From positions 2,398,887 to 2,462,886 of the forward strand of contig CM055093.1 of NCBI GenBank assembly GCA_029204225.1: DNA of 64,000 nucleotides, in the 5' to 3' direction. Below are positions 19,480-31,340 of the stretch, piece by piece. The notes beneath the pieces are model-generated. The model had not been told where the DNA came from, searched no databases, and was given only the letters and a program-made list of their open reading frames with translations. The translations under genes were made by a program, and so were the position numbers. This stretch comes from Diphasiastrum complanatum. Lineage: Eukaryota > Streptophyta > Lycopodiopsida > Lycopodiales > Lycopodiaceae. Every line of letters begins with the position of its first letter. Position 1 is the first letter of the stretch.

Positions 19480-22400
19480 GTTAGACCTTCAAGTGATCAT
19501 ACCCTTAGCATCCTATTCATTGTCTACTTTCAACTTTCATAGATAAGGTGCAGTTGTGCTCTTTGAGGTGTAAGGTTGAGATTATGCAGATTTGGAATCC
19601 ACCCTGTTTATGAAATTTGAAAATAACTTGTTCAAGCCCTCATTTCTAGGGCAACAATGGAGGTACTCTTCTTTCTTCGTGTACCTGAGAATTTGTTATG
19701 TTGTAGCTGGACAACACTTCTTAGCTGGGAAGGAGGCCCATCATCTGACTATCTTTTCAGTAAATCAGATCTAGGTATCAGAACTAGAAATAATTTGTCA
19801 TAGAATCAATGCCTCTTGGTTGTGGCATCGTTATTTATTGCTCTAAGCATTCAATAGCTTCCATTATATGTGTCGCATAATGTGACAGAGGTGGTGCAAA
19901 TCGCCGGTTTTTTCTTTGATTTAATTCATTCGCTTCTGCTAATTCAACAAATTCTTTCTCGAATTTTGTCCAGTTCCACTATCAGATTTGACTGCTGGGA
20001 AACCAGCTTATCTGGAATGATTTATATTGTGTAGATACTCTGGAATGATTTATATTGTGTACTCTGATGGTTTTCAAGATGCAGAATGATGGCTATCATA
20101 GCAATTAAGATTCTTTTGTTTAACTAAACTTACATGCCATTTGCAGCATAGAAGGACGTACTTTACACGTCACATCACCATATTGCAAGAGTTTCTTTGC
20201 ATTATACTTTACTACAGGACTATGAGGTGGAAGAATTCACAACAAAGCTGTATGTTTGAAGTTGGTTAATCTCCTAGTCATGAACAAGTGTATGAGTTCT
20301 GAAACTTTGATCATTTCATTCTTGTACAGAACTAGCATCGTTTGCTCATTGATTGTGAATCAAACAAATGTTGGACTATGATCATTTTAACCAGGCTCTA
20401 GCTAGCACTTCAGAAGCAGAAGAATTAATTAATTGGCTTCATTTACAGTTTAACAACCCAACACATAAATTAGCTACAAGCACACTAAATTTTAGGCAAA
20501 CAAGAGAAAATCATGATGAGAGCCCCTCGACTGATGAGACATACATCTATTATCCCTGAGCACCGTCACATGAATAGACATTCCATAACTGGATTTGTCG
20601 TAGTAATGTTATCTAGCCATTACTTTTAGTTGCATACTAGCCAAGCTCTGACTCTAACATTGCAGAATGATCGGGATTCCAAGTTCCATAATCTTGCTCT
20701 CCAAGATCACCGTTGCATTGAAGAAAAAGAAAGTGGTGCTCATTGTTCATTGCCATTTAAAATAGGTCTTCCTACACCAAAGCAAGAAAAGCAATGAAGA
20801 TTTGCTATGCATGTTCATGCAAGTAGATATTTGGTATATCTTTTATCAGGCAAACGTGTTTCCATACATTTTTCTATGCATGCATAAACTGGTTTGACAT
20901 GTCTAATCACAAAAAGTATCATGTATATTCAGTAGGTGATTTCTGTATATCTTCAATGATTGAAATAGAATATTTTTTAATAAAAATTGATCTTGAGTGG
21001 TTTCTTGGTAGAATGATCGACATTGATTGATCTTTTAACTTTGAATATCTTCACTTTGTTTTTCCTCTGACGAACTTGGATGCAATTTCGTCTGAAAATG
21101 AGCTCCAACACCCACCAAAACTTAAGCAAAAATAATTTTACCACGAACATCCAAGTCTTAATCGTGAAAGATATGCCCTATTGTTTGAATTGCCTGTGTC
21201 CAATATTTGTGTGGAAGTTGTGGACTAGCATGAAGTTTTTACTTTGATAACTAGGCTCCAAAGGCTCAAGCAATCAGGAGAAGCCATGTTGAATATACTT
21301 GCTAGTTTCATTGTTTGATGGACCACATAAAAAATGTGCTTCATTCTAATGATCAGAAGGTGAATTGCCATGAATAAGGTAAAACCAAAAGAATCGAAGG
21401 ACCTTATGAAGCCTTTTTAAGCAGGACAAAAAATACAATGCAAAAAGAAATGAACAGAGAACTACACAGATCTCAGCCCACTTATATTTCCATGAAAGAA
21501 GCTACTAATTTAGAATGAAAAACCCACGATACGTTATACTATACTCAACGGTGCACATTGTTACAACATGCACGCAACAAATACCATGAAAAACACATTC
21601 TGGGTGTGGTGTTTCTAAATTTGATAACGAAACATTTTCTTTTTGTTTACACTTGAGTTAGATTAGCCAATCAGGAAACTAACATGCCACAATCCTAAAA
21701 CTTGGAAACTGAAACAATATATAGGGATGTCTAGTGCCGATTGTTTGCATGGTGATTTACCTACATTTTTTGCAATCTTTGCTTTCCTATATGTTGTTAT
21801 GTGTTTGTGTCCATGAGATTATGATATTTGTCTATCATGAGCATAGCTAAAAGATGTTTTGAGCATGCTTTCTTTGTAATACTAGCAAAGCCCATAAAAG
21901 TACATGAGTCATGCAACAAAGTCTATGTGCAACATAAGTTGTTTTTCCATATTTACATGTTATGCTTTGTATAGCTCAAGCCAATCATGGTTCAAGAACA
22001 TAGCAGTATGTATAATTTATGCTTCTAATAAATTTGCATAATCTCATTGTCAAGATGTTGAGTTTTTTTTTTTCTTAAATAAATTTGTTTGTTCTAGATT
22101 TATTTTCTCACACGTTTCTCCTACTTGCATTGGCTTTCTTTAATTGAAGACTACTTCTACCCATTGTCAAGGATAAATGTGCATTATCAATGATTCTTCC
22201 ATTTCACTAGTTGTGGACAAATGGAAGGAGTGGGGAGAGAGAAACTTTGTCTACATGCCACAAAGGATGAGTGCAAAGGTGACATGGAATTCAACTTGTT
22301 TGCAAGAATTATGTTGGATGTCAACTTAACCTCACCAAAATGAATCAATAATTCATATAGCATGTGGTTTGTGATCATGTAAAATTTTGGCACGTTGTTT

Positions 22401-22796
22401 GTCCAATTGCATCATTCTCATGAAGCGAGCCTCCCCTTGGAAACCAAGAAGCATTCTCATGAAGCAAATAAATTGAAGATGAAAATCTATAAAGTCAAGA
22501 CAAAAGCTCACTCAAAAGATCTTTAATTTGATAATGAAATTTTGAAGTAATCTCTCTTTGCAAGTAAGCTTGCTACTTTTTAGACTTTGAAAAGCTTCTA
22601 CTTGCAAGCTATGACGTGCATAATCATTATAAAATATTTGCATGTTGTCTTCAACGTTGGATTCTCTTGGTTTGGTGGCCATGATGAGCATATACTTTCA
22701 TTTGGAAAGCTCTTCTTGGAAATGATCTTAATGGCCAATTTCCCTTTCAAACATTGAATTTTTATTTTAAAACGTCCAAGTAGTTGATGGCCGCTC
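19480..22796. other. Non-coding region downstream of RHM
   Basis: No gene, LTR or conserved coding block was recognised. A short tandem duplication of about 27 bp ('tctggaatgatttatattgtgta') lies at about 20006-20058. The region is AT-rich with scattered short open frames judged to be chance. Confidence 0.5.
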
Positions 22797-23126
22797 AAGG
22801 TCAACTCCCGATAGCAAAAGTTTAGCAAATTTTTTTATTGATAAAGAAAGGTAAAGCATGACTAGTCTTTCCAAATAAATTAAGCTAGGCCCTACCATAG
22901 GTAGATATCTTATTTCTTTCAAGGTCAACTCCCCACAACATAAGCTTCTATTGATACTGCAAGACCAAATATGACTAGTCTCAAATAATATAAGTTAGGC
23001 CCTACCAAAATTAGATGTCCCATTTCTTTCAATAGCAACTCCCCACCACAAAAGTTTCTATTGACACAGAAAGATCAAGCATGACTAGTCTTTCCAAAGT
23101 GATTAAAATTCGGCCCTACCAAAGAT
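22797..23126. repeat. 110-124-bp tandem repeat, about three copies
   Basis: Units start at 22797, 22921 and 23031. Each reads 'caactcc…' then 'atgactagtct' and 'ggccctacca', and units 1 and 2 end 'atttctttc' before the next begins. The first unit carries about 14 extra bases. No coding capacity. Confidence 0.75.
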
Positions 23127-24449
23127 AATGGTTCAATTTGGGAATACTTAAGGAATGCACTGCATGGGCACTTGCAGTGCTGGCCCCACTCCGCCCAATG
23201 GTGATGGATGGGGCTAAGGGAGGAAAAAAATATATTTCCCCTTGGATGGTGTGGGACCTGTGCAGTAGAGTCATTGTAGGTTCATCTGCGGTGCACTCTC
23301 TAATGAGAGCTGTTCAATTTCTTCAAGCACTCACAATAAACTAAAGAGACATCTAGTCTTACACCCCTAGTCTATTAGACCTCAAGATCCAAACAAAAAT
23401 AAGCATAAGCCAATTATGTTTGTTGTGACTTCACTAGGGTTTAGATTTCAACGATGATATTTTTGCGAGTTTTTTGAGCTTTCAAAATTTTAGCCGGCCA
23501 AAATGGCACCTAACATGCTATGAGAGAGACATTCCATGTGTGAAATTTCACACGTGTGGGAGTGCCCTAAAGTGTGATTATGATCTCCTAAGACTTGGTG
23601 ATTGCACAAAGATCAAGCATAGATTGAAATCCAAGTTCTATCTAAAAAAAAAGCAAGAGCACTTTGTATCATGCATAACATACAAGACATTCACACGTGT
23701 GGAGACTTGTGTAAGAAATCAAAAAGTGGAAAAGCCTTGCTCTCAAGTAGAGAGAGAAATCAACAAGCAAATCTCGAGTAGAGAGAGAAAGCCAATTTGA
23801 CTAAAAAAAGTAGTAACTCTCATCAACTCCAAAAAACTCACATAGAATTGATCCAAGACACATATAAGTAGTAATTAGAGGTCAAGGGGAGTGAAACATG
23901 ATTGGACCCCTTCTTTTCCTCGTCTAAATATGATTGGCTTAGTGACATATTGACCCTCAAACTTGATCGGACCAATTTGGTGGATTTCTAGAGATTGGTC
24001 ACTAGCTCTCATGCCAACACATAGGGAAGTGTCACACATCCAACCTCATCATGACAAATGTAACAAGCCTAACCTAGCTCGAGCCACATCACACTCTACT
24101 TTTGGCCTAATCATGACTTTACATGTGTACTAGCTCCAATTGCCTCTAATGCCAAAAATGGCCTAATTAACTAGTAACACATGGATTGATGTCTACTAAA
24201 TTTCACGTACCCCTAAATCAGATCTAACATGATTACGAATACTTTCTAGACGTGGGAACATGCTCCACACGTGTGAGATTTCCATATGTACAAGGATATG
24301 CAAAATACTCAAACTAGATTTTGCCAATTTTTCACACTCCTCAAAAACTAGCTTGATGAGATACTAGATCAAACAAGAAACTTGTGAAACTTGTTGAGTG
24401 GATCCTTTGGTATGAATGTGATGTGAAGACCAACCAAGGTATTCTTCAT
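23127..24449. other. Non-coding region with G-box palindromes
   Basis: No gene is recognised. CACACGTGTG occurs exactly at 23549-23558, 23692-23701 and 24266-24275, with a degenerate partner close to two of them (about 23534 and 24249). It may be an LTR of a copia family related to the minus-strand remnant that follows. Confidence 0.4.
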
Positions 24450-25700
24450 AGCAACAAATTCACCAAATCCATGATAGGATTTCTTTGGTAGAAATCAATT
24501 GCCAACTCCTTGAATGAGCATTCCACCAATTTCTCACCATTTCCTTTTGTTCACTCCATGATTGAAGGTGATCTTGGGCTTGAAAGCTCCACTTCCTTAA
24601 AAAATAGCTGCACCATAAGGAGAGAAATCCAAGGCCTCCATGCCTCATGATGACCATGAAGAACAAGATCACAAGATAGGCAAAAAGGTTGATTGCCAAG
24701 ATTTTGCACTCTAGCTTGACTAGTCCACATACTATGAACTTTTTCCTTGATAGATCTTATCTTGAAATCAACAACTATCTTGATCTTATTGAGGCTACAT
24801 ACTTGCTCAAAGATGTAAGTGTCCTTTGTGGATGATTCACTTAATCTCAAGAGAAGTTTACAAATTGCCTCACAAAATTGAAAAACAATATTTTTCATAC
24901 TATGAGAGATTATCTCATACTTGCTCCAAGAGCATACATTTGATGACACAACCACTTTCTTTCAAAATGATTTGGAAAAATATCTAAGTTATTAAAGACA
25001 TGAAATATGTCCATACAAGAGTCATCATATAAGACTAGCATAGCCTCACTTGAACTTCGAGATGTAGAAATCTCAATAAGGCAATATGGTACATCAAATA
25101 ATGGAAGATAAGAAAAAGTGAATATGTTGGAGTAGATACCACCTGAAAATTGCCCTCTTTTTCAAGAATTTTGAGCCACATAGACTTGGCCTTGCCTCTT
25201 GAATATCTCCTTGGAACCATGTGTAGAGAAGACTCCTCCTCAAGCCTTGGCAAATCTCCATCATGCACTTGGATTTTTGGTAGATATGAGAATTCTACCA
25301 TCATTCTCTTGAATGAGATAAGATCCTCCTTGAACCTTATATGCAAAGAAATATTGAAAAAGAATATGCATCTAAAGATCCCCAAAGTATCAACTATTGC
25401 AATCTTCCTATCAAGCACCATGATAAGAGATACCTCCAATTGAAGGTTCAATGAAGAACTCACATAAAAAAGCACCACCTTTGCTTCTACTTGATGAAAC
25501 AAGATCATCCACATGAACAAGATAAGAAAATTGATGAGAAGTAGAACACCTTGGAAATAGCTCTCCATATGCTTTTATCAAAGCACCATCTTCATGAGCC
25601 TTACCATAATGGAACATAGGTTGAGATTCTCCTCCTTGAGATGATCCAAGCTCCTCTTGACCACACTTCCACAAGGATTAGATTACAACTTGAAAAGATG
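24450..25700 (-). pseudogene. Unassigned decayed reading frames, probably retroelement
   Basis: Minus frames at 25035-25568 and 25411-25674 are open but unrecognised ('LVHVDDLVSSSRSKGG', 'HDGDLPRLEEESSLHMVPRRYSRGK'). They lie directly downstream of a copia protease on the same strand, where integrase and RT would be expected, yet no integrase or RT block is clear. They may be the linker between integrase and RT after a deletion. Confidence 0.25.
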
Positions 25701-25720
25701 CCCACATCTAGTCCCTCTTG

Positions 25721-26675
25721 CTACCACATCACCATTCCTCTTAACCAAACAAGCATCTTTTCCAAAATCAACTTGGAACCATCATCTAGCATCTTGCCAA
25801 CACTAATGAGATTCATAGTGAGATTAGGCACAAAAAGTACATCTTTAAGAATCATAGTGGATTCAACACCAATTGGTACACTACCAATTCCTTCTATCTT
25901 GCATTCACCATCAACAGGAAAGAAGATGAACTTTTTAGATTCATTGTAAGGTGCAAGATGAGTGAAAGATTTTCTTGAACTAGTCATGTGAGAACTAGAT
26001 CCACTACTATCCACCATGCATTTTGAACTTCAAAACCAAAAGAAGAGTACATAGACATCATGGGAGATACTTCTTCACAATTCCTTTCTATCTCACCTTC
26101 ACTCTCCTTAGTAAGATTGGCTTGCTTGAGGAACTCTTTTTTGTTGAAACAATTAGAAGCAAAATGCCCCTTCTTACCACAAAAGAAGCACTTCTTGTTG
26201 GATTTGGAACTTGTTGATGTTTGTGATGAATCCCCATCACTCTCCTCCTTTGACTTGTCCTTATTGAAATGTTGATGATGCCCTTTGCCCCTTCCTCTTG
26301 GCTTGCCCTCTGTGAAGTAAGCTTTCACCTCTCGATCATTCTTCAAGAAAAGTTTATTGATCCTCAAAAGCTTGTTCTCTTGCCTACACTCCTCGGAAAT
26401 TAGAACTCCTTGTAGTGCCTCCAAGCTTAAAAGCTCCTCCTTGATTGCATAAGATTGGACAAGGTTGTCAAATTATTCCTTCAACCCATTTAGGATCACT
26501 TGCACTAGCTCTCTTGGATTGAGGTGGTCTCATATGCAAGCAAGCTCTCTATGAAGATCTTTGACTCTCAAACATACTTTGAGGCACTCTCATCTCTCCT
26601 TTGGAAGCTTTGAAAGATTTGATTCCTTAGTGTGAGAAACCTTGATGTGTTCCTTGCCTCATAGATGGATTTCAA
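25721..26675 (-). pseudogene. Ty1/copia gag and protease (truncated)
   Basis: The minus strand reads a Gag segment 'YEARNTSRFLTLRNQIFQS' near 26600-26670, a zinc knuckle 'CFFCGKKGHFASNC' (C-x2-C-x4-H-x4-C, near 26170), and a protease with 'VDSSGSSSHMTSSRKSF' (active-site Asp) plus 'LKDVLFVPNLTMNLISVGKM'. It is the same clade as element Y at 43-45 kb, whose Gag reads 'YESKNTSRVLMIRNKVLQS' and 'CFFCGKKGHFAS'. Gag has several stops. It ends exactly where the plus-strand gypsy LTR begins (about 26676), suggesting that element inserted into it. Confidence 0.75.
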
Positions 26676-26677
26676 TG

Positions 26678-27183
26678 TGTTGGTGCAATTTTCCACAGTT
26701 GCCGATAGAAAAGTATGTATGTTGTGAAATGCTAGTCCCTGACGGAGGAACTGAGTTATTGATCTGTAGCCGTGTTAGTAATGAAGAGAATTGTTTCTAA
26801 CATATTTGCGAACTATTTGAGTTCTTTAACCATGACTGAACTTTAGTTGTTGAGGACTTCTGTCTAGGACACATTAGTTCAAGAATAAAATTAACTTTTT
26901 GTCTGTTCGTACACGTTTGCATTGAATAGTAACACAGACCCTTGCTGACAAGTTAATCAGTTAGAGTGTAATTCATTCGATTACTTTGATATCATTGTGC
27001 ATATAGAACGCTTTATCTTTGGTTTGATAGAGAAAAACTATTGTTTTTAGCATTCATTACCTGTATACACCTTTTCCAAGAAGTGGTATTGGCTGCTTAC
27101 TTTTAAGAGCTATCTTCTTCGGAAATGATCTAAATACTACATAAATATAGCAATTCTGTGTTGGTATATTGTGACATATACCA
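26678..27183 (+). repeat. 5' LTR of plus-strand Ty3/gypsy element
   Basis: It runs from TGTTGGTGCAATT to about '…ATATACCA', five bases before the primer-binding site. The left boundary coincides with the point where the copia Gag reading stops. The exact ends are by inspection; the 3' LTR was not found. Confidence 0.5.
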
Positions 27184-27188
27184 ATTTT

Positions 27189-27206
27189 TGGCACCGTTGC
27201 CAGGGA
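27189..27206 (+). promoter_or_regulatory. Primer-binding site of plus-strand gypsy element
   Basis: TGGCACCGTTGCCAGGGA matches the Asp-tRNA-like primer site typical of plant Athila/Tat gypsy elements, with few changes. Confidence 0.8.
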
Positions 27207-27257
27207 TAGCCACATAAAATTGATGCAAACTGACAATTCCATCTCCATCCCCATTGC

Positions 27258-28135
27258 ATGTCAGATAGAGCTGCTCAACTAGAAAGATATCAGAGACTTC
27301 GTGAAGAATTTTTAAAAAGACTTCATGAATTTTTGCAAAGAGGAGAATCACCTTTCCTAAATTTCCATCCTGAAAATCCGTTTCCTGAAGCTTCTGCTGT
27401 AGCTGAATCAGGTTTTGAAGTTGTAAAGACAAAGCCTAATCTTGATTCTAATCCGGAGCCTGAGCCTAAGCCAGAACCTGAACCAGAACCAATTACGGAA
27501 GGCGATGGTCCCCATTTTACTTCAATCTCGAAGTCCAAATATGATTAATTTAAAGGAACATCTTCAGATGATGCTGACAGTTACGTTTCGTAGTTCAAGT
27601 CAATTGCCAACTCGAATAATGAAGGTGCTGATGCTGACAAGCTGCGAATCTTCCTTGTTCTTTTGAGAAAGCAAGCACGCATATGGTACAACCAAGTTGA
27701 ACCAGGACATGTAGCTACCTAGTTATTGCTGAAAGATGCATTTTTAAACCAGTTCAGAGAAATTGGTTATTCATCCAGATTCCTTGGACGACTTAACAAT
27801 GTCCAGAAGAAGAAAAAAGAATTGCTTCGAAGGTACACACAAAAAGTAAAGAATTTGATAGGGAAACTAACGGGTGTGTACCCTGTCGCAATGCAAATCG
27901 AGTGGGTTTTGGCTGGATTACCATAAAAATTGATCAATACTATAGACGAGGAGATATATCTTCTTTATCAACAGTCATAGCGAGTGCCGAGAATTATGAG
28001 ACTTCCAAGTTAGCACATAAAAGACCTTCTACCAGACGAACTCAAAAGTCTAAGCATGACTCCAGTGGTAGTGAAGATGAATCTAAATCTAAATCTAGTT
28101 CAAGTTCTTCCAATTCTGATTCTGATTCTAGTTGA
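27258..28135 (+). pseudogene. Ty3/gypsy Gag (capsid part), broken
   Basis: Begins 'MSDRAAQLERYQRLREEFLKR', then an acidic Pro/Glu repeat ('EPEPKPEPEPEP') and, after stops, capsid blocks 'ADKLRIFLVLLRKQARIWYNQ', 'LKDAFLNQFREIGYSSRF' and 'LLRRYTQKVKNLIGKL'. These are the helices of plant Retrotrans_gag. It ends with a Ser/Asp-rich tail ('SSGSEDESKSKSSSSSSNSD'). At least four in-frame stops occur. Order after LTR and primer site is as expected. Confidence 0.75.
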
Positions 28136-28860
28136 TCATGAAATACGAAACAAATGATACCGATCGAAGAAAAAAACCAAAGTCCAAACGAAAAGAAGAT
28201 GGTAAAAACCATGAGGATAAGTCTTCGGCCTCTAAAGTTGAAAAGCTTTGGAAAAGTAATATGGCTGATCTTAATAAGAAATTCAATGATCTGAAAGTTC
28301 AGATTTCAGAACTTGCAGACAAGAGACCGAAAGCTTCTTCTTCGAACTCAGGACTTTGGTGTACAAAGTGCGGCACATCTGGACATTCTAAAGAAGAGTG
28401 TAGATCTATGAATGTGAAATATGTCGAAGATGCTTCTCAGAAAGTTTTTTTTAATATTTCAAGATGATGCGTTTGCCAATTATGTTCAAGGTACTGTACT
28501 TGTGAGAAAGAAGGTCACTCTAAGACTAACTGTCCCAGTTTACAGACTAACTATTTAGAAGAGAAATTATTCCTCTGTCCAGTCAATAACCATGGGGAGG
28601 TAGCTTATACTGCAACTCCTTCTAACCAAAAGAATTCTATTACAAAACCACGTACTGGTCAACAATACACCATTTTGCATAGAGGAGGGACAAGAGATTC
28701 CACTTATCCACCCAAAGTAAGAGGTTCGTGTTACAATTGCGGAGCCCCGGGTCACTATTCACCTGATTGCCCTGAACCCAGGAGGTCAGTAGGATATGTG
28801 CCGCTCTATGCTATCTGTAAAGGCGAAGGTCATGTCACTGCTGAATGTTCGTAGCCACAA
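28132..28860 (+). pseudogene. Gypsy nucleocapsid with four zinc knuckles
   Basis: Four CCHC-like knuckles are read across frame breaks: 'CTKCGTSGHSKEEC' (near 28360), 'CTCEKEGHSKTNC' (near 28500), 'CYNCGAPGHYSPDC' (near 28735) and 'ICKGEGHVTAEC' (near 28815; its first Cys appears replaced by Tyr-Ala). A Lys-rich segment precedes them. Most plant gypsy Gags have one or two knuckles, so this is an expanded nucleocapsid. Stops and at least one frame change make it non-functional. Confidence 0.7.
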
Positions 28861-29201
28861 TAGCTGCGGTCTAAACCGAGGTTTGTAAATTCGCCTAGAA
28901 AAGATGAGCTACAGCCATCTAAAACTAACACTGACATGGTAGTCCAAAGGATAGAAGTAGAGTCAAAATTATAAAATCAAGACCAAGAATGGCCTGATTT
29001 AGATGTAGAGATAAATAAAGTAACTACTAGAAGTAGTAAAAATGTTTCAACCTTTAGAGATAAGAAGAAAATCAAGAAAACGAAATTTGCAAAAAACACA
29101 ACAGATAAAGCGAAAGTTGTAGAACAACCAATTGAAATTTCTAATAGCAAAGAGCTAGACTTTGATAGGTCTGCCGAAAATACTACGAGTTTGATATTAG
29201 T
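28861..29201 (+). other. Decayed linker between nucleocapsid and protease
   Basis: Lys/Asp/Glu-rich translation with stops. No domain is recognisable. Confidence 0.4.
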
Positions 29202-29636
29202 TTGAAAGCTAAGAAGCTCTTAGATGAAGAAACGAAGAAAGTAAAAAAAGTAACATTCTCAGACCCACTTATAAGTAGTGAGATACCTAGAGACCCATCG
29301 CCACTTAGACATCATTCATATGACATAGTGAAAGATTTTGCCTCTAGAATGCCAAATATAACTTTTAAACAATTATTAAAGGATAATCAGTATTATAAGA
29401 AAGAGATTAGGCAATTTTTGCAAAGGACAAAGAAAAGGAAAGCTAAGTTGTCGCTAGTCAATGTAGGACTGGTAAACTATGGTGACGAAGGTCAACCCGA
29501 GATTCAGGTAATAATCAATGGCTGCATTTTAGATAATGTGCCTATAGATTTCGGATCTAGTGTAAACATAATGACCGAAGAAACAATATACGAGTTAGTC
29601 ATTCACCATAGAATAGCACTCACACGAATAGACTGA
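29202..29636 (+). pseudogene. Ty3/gypsy protease region
   Basis: 144 open residues. An N-terminal acidic/basic linker with 'YDIVKDFASRMPNITFKQLL' is typical of plant gypsy pre-protease segments. The protease follows with 'NVPIDFGSSVNIMTEETIYEL', in which the catalytic triplet reads D-F-G in place of D-[ST]-G. It stops just before an RT fragment; most of RT's fingers are missing. Confidence 0.75.
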
Positions 29637-29689
29637 TCCCATATACTTGTTCAAGGCCTTTAACCAGTAGTCTAGTTTTCCATTTGGAT

Positions 29690-29940
29690 ATAGATCCATT
29701 TGACGAATGCACCTACTACTTTTCAACCAATGATAAATGATCTTTTTCGTCCATACCAGGGGATTTGTGTAGTTGTATTCTTAGATGATATTCTCATCTA
29801 CAATAGAACACTTAAGGAGCATTTGATACATACCAGGATTGTCTTGAATATTCTCCAAAGGGGGGAAAACTTAATCCAAAATAATCTAATTGTGAGTTCT
29901 TTAAACATGTTGGACCTCCAAGGACCCAACGCCAAAATAA
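29690..29940 (+). pseudogene. Ty3/gypsy RT palm fragment
   Basis: Starts 'LTNAPTTFQPMINDLFRPY' and contains 'VVFLDDILIYNRTLKEHL', the catalytic DD of RT, then 'RIVLNIL'. Upstream RT blocks and the RNase H that should follow are absent: within about 50 bp the reading moves to integrase. This marks an internal deletion of over 1 kb relative to a standard pol. Confidence 0.85.
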
Positions 29941-29946
29941 TTCTAT

Positions 29947-30330
29947 TTGGGTTGTGGTGGACATGTTAACTTAGCTACTTTTATACCAACCAAGTCAATT
30001 GCAAAGGCTTCTGATTTAGCCCAAATCTTTGTTGAGAAGTTGTTCAGGCTTTATGGACTGCCAAGTGATATAGTTAGCGATAGAGATCCTAAATTTATAG
30101 GTCACTTTTGGCCAGCTACATTCCATAAGCTGTAAGCCTCCCTTAGTTTTAGCTCTATTGATCAACCTGAATCAGATGGTCAGACTGAGAAAACTAATCA
30201 GACTATGGAGGATATGTTGAGAACATATGTGTCTCGCATGCAATCTTAGTGGGAAGATTACGTTCCTTTATTTGAGTTTGCTTACAATAGTAGAAAGCAT
30301 TTTGCTACTGAGGCCATGGTTCGTTTATGC
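29947..30330 (+). pseudogene. Ty3/gypsy integrase core fragment
   Basis: Reads 'AQIFVEKLFRLYGLPSDIVSDRDPKFIGHFW' (second catalytic Asp in SDRDP), then past a stop 'PESDGQTEKTNQTMEDML' (catalytic Glu) and 'FEFAYNSRKH'. These are highly diagnostic of gypsy integrase. The reading ends near 30330 with no C-terminal domain or LTR seen after it. Confidence 0.85.
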
Positions 30331-31340
30331 TGATATACAGTTTTTAGCCTAGATCTCCGATAAATGTGTGTGCAAAAAGTACAAAAAGGACCAAGAGTGG
30401 ATCCTAATCTGATCCTCAAGAGGGATTGGTTGTCAGATTACTTGATCTATCAATCTACTTCAGATTAAGATCAATCTAGATCAATTCTAGACACAAAATC
30501 CTAACAAGAACAATCATTAATTGAAGGTAAGTGTACTTTCTGGTTTCACACATGTGAAACACTTTCTGAGTACGGACTCCAACCTGAAAATCAAGTACAC
30601 ATTGATAGAACTTCAAAACAATCAAAACAAATGTAGACAAATGGAGAGAATCACTCAAAATTGCTTCCAAAACCAAGATTGGTGTCTCACATTGATTATG
30701 GCCAAATGTGGCTATATATATACAATAAGTGGGAGCTCGTGGTATTGATCATCCCTCTCTACTCAACAATTTGGTTGATTTCAGTATTGTCTTATCCGAC
30801 GAACATAACAAAATCACACGAGCCTCAACTCATGGTGTTTCAAGCCTCACTTCACGTCGACTAGTTTGCAATCAGAACCCAACTCACTTTTAGAACCGCA
30901 TCATTCAAAGAACAATAGAAACTTACATTTTATGACGAGCAATGGGAATAGTTGGAACAACTAACTGAACTGTACTACTTCTATTGATAACTATACCGCA
31001 TTCAAAAAATTTGGGGCTTTGGGTTGCCAATTCAATCAAAACCATAATTAACGTGCTCTGTACTAACATCTAATTCATAGCATGCACAGCCATGAAGAAA
31101 TTGTTGAAAGTTTAATGGCAACTTAACAAATATAAGTTCATAGAAGACGATGATAAAATACGTAAGTTAAATAAAATCTAGACTTGTTGTGGCTTGCAAC
31201 TTGACCCTTCAAGAAAAACATTTATCAAAGAATTTGTACAAACTGCAATTTTGGAATGCTTTGACATGTGAGGTAATGTGCACTGCAATCAAGGCATTCA
31301 TAATGAACTGTCAGGGGTAAGTTCTATTTCTTGACAATGC
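30331..31340. other. Non-coding stretch
   Basis: No gene is recognised. A degenerate palindrome, TTTCACACATGTGAAA, lies near 30545. Short similarity to 7320-7600 suggests a shared dispersed repeat. Confidence 0.35.

Noticed and set aside
20368-20559. Small plus-strand frame of 63 residues
   Set aside because: Asn/Ser/Thr-rich chance frame in AT-rich spacer; no start context, exon signals or motif.
23138-23344. Small plus-strand frame of 68 residues
   Set aside because: No recognisable motif and it follows tandem repeats; treated as chance.
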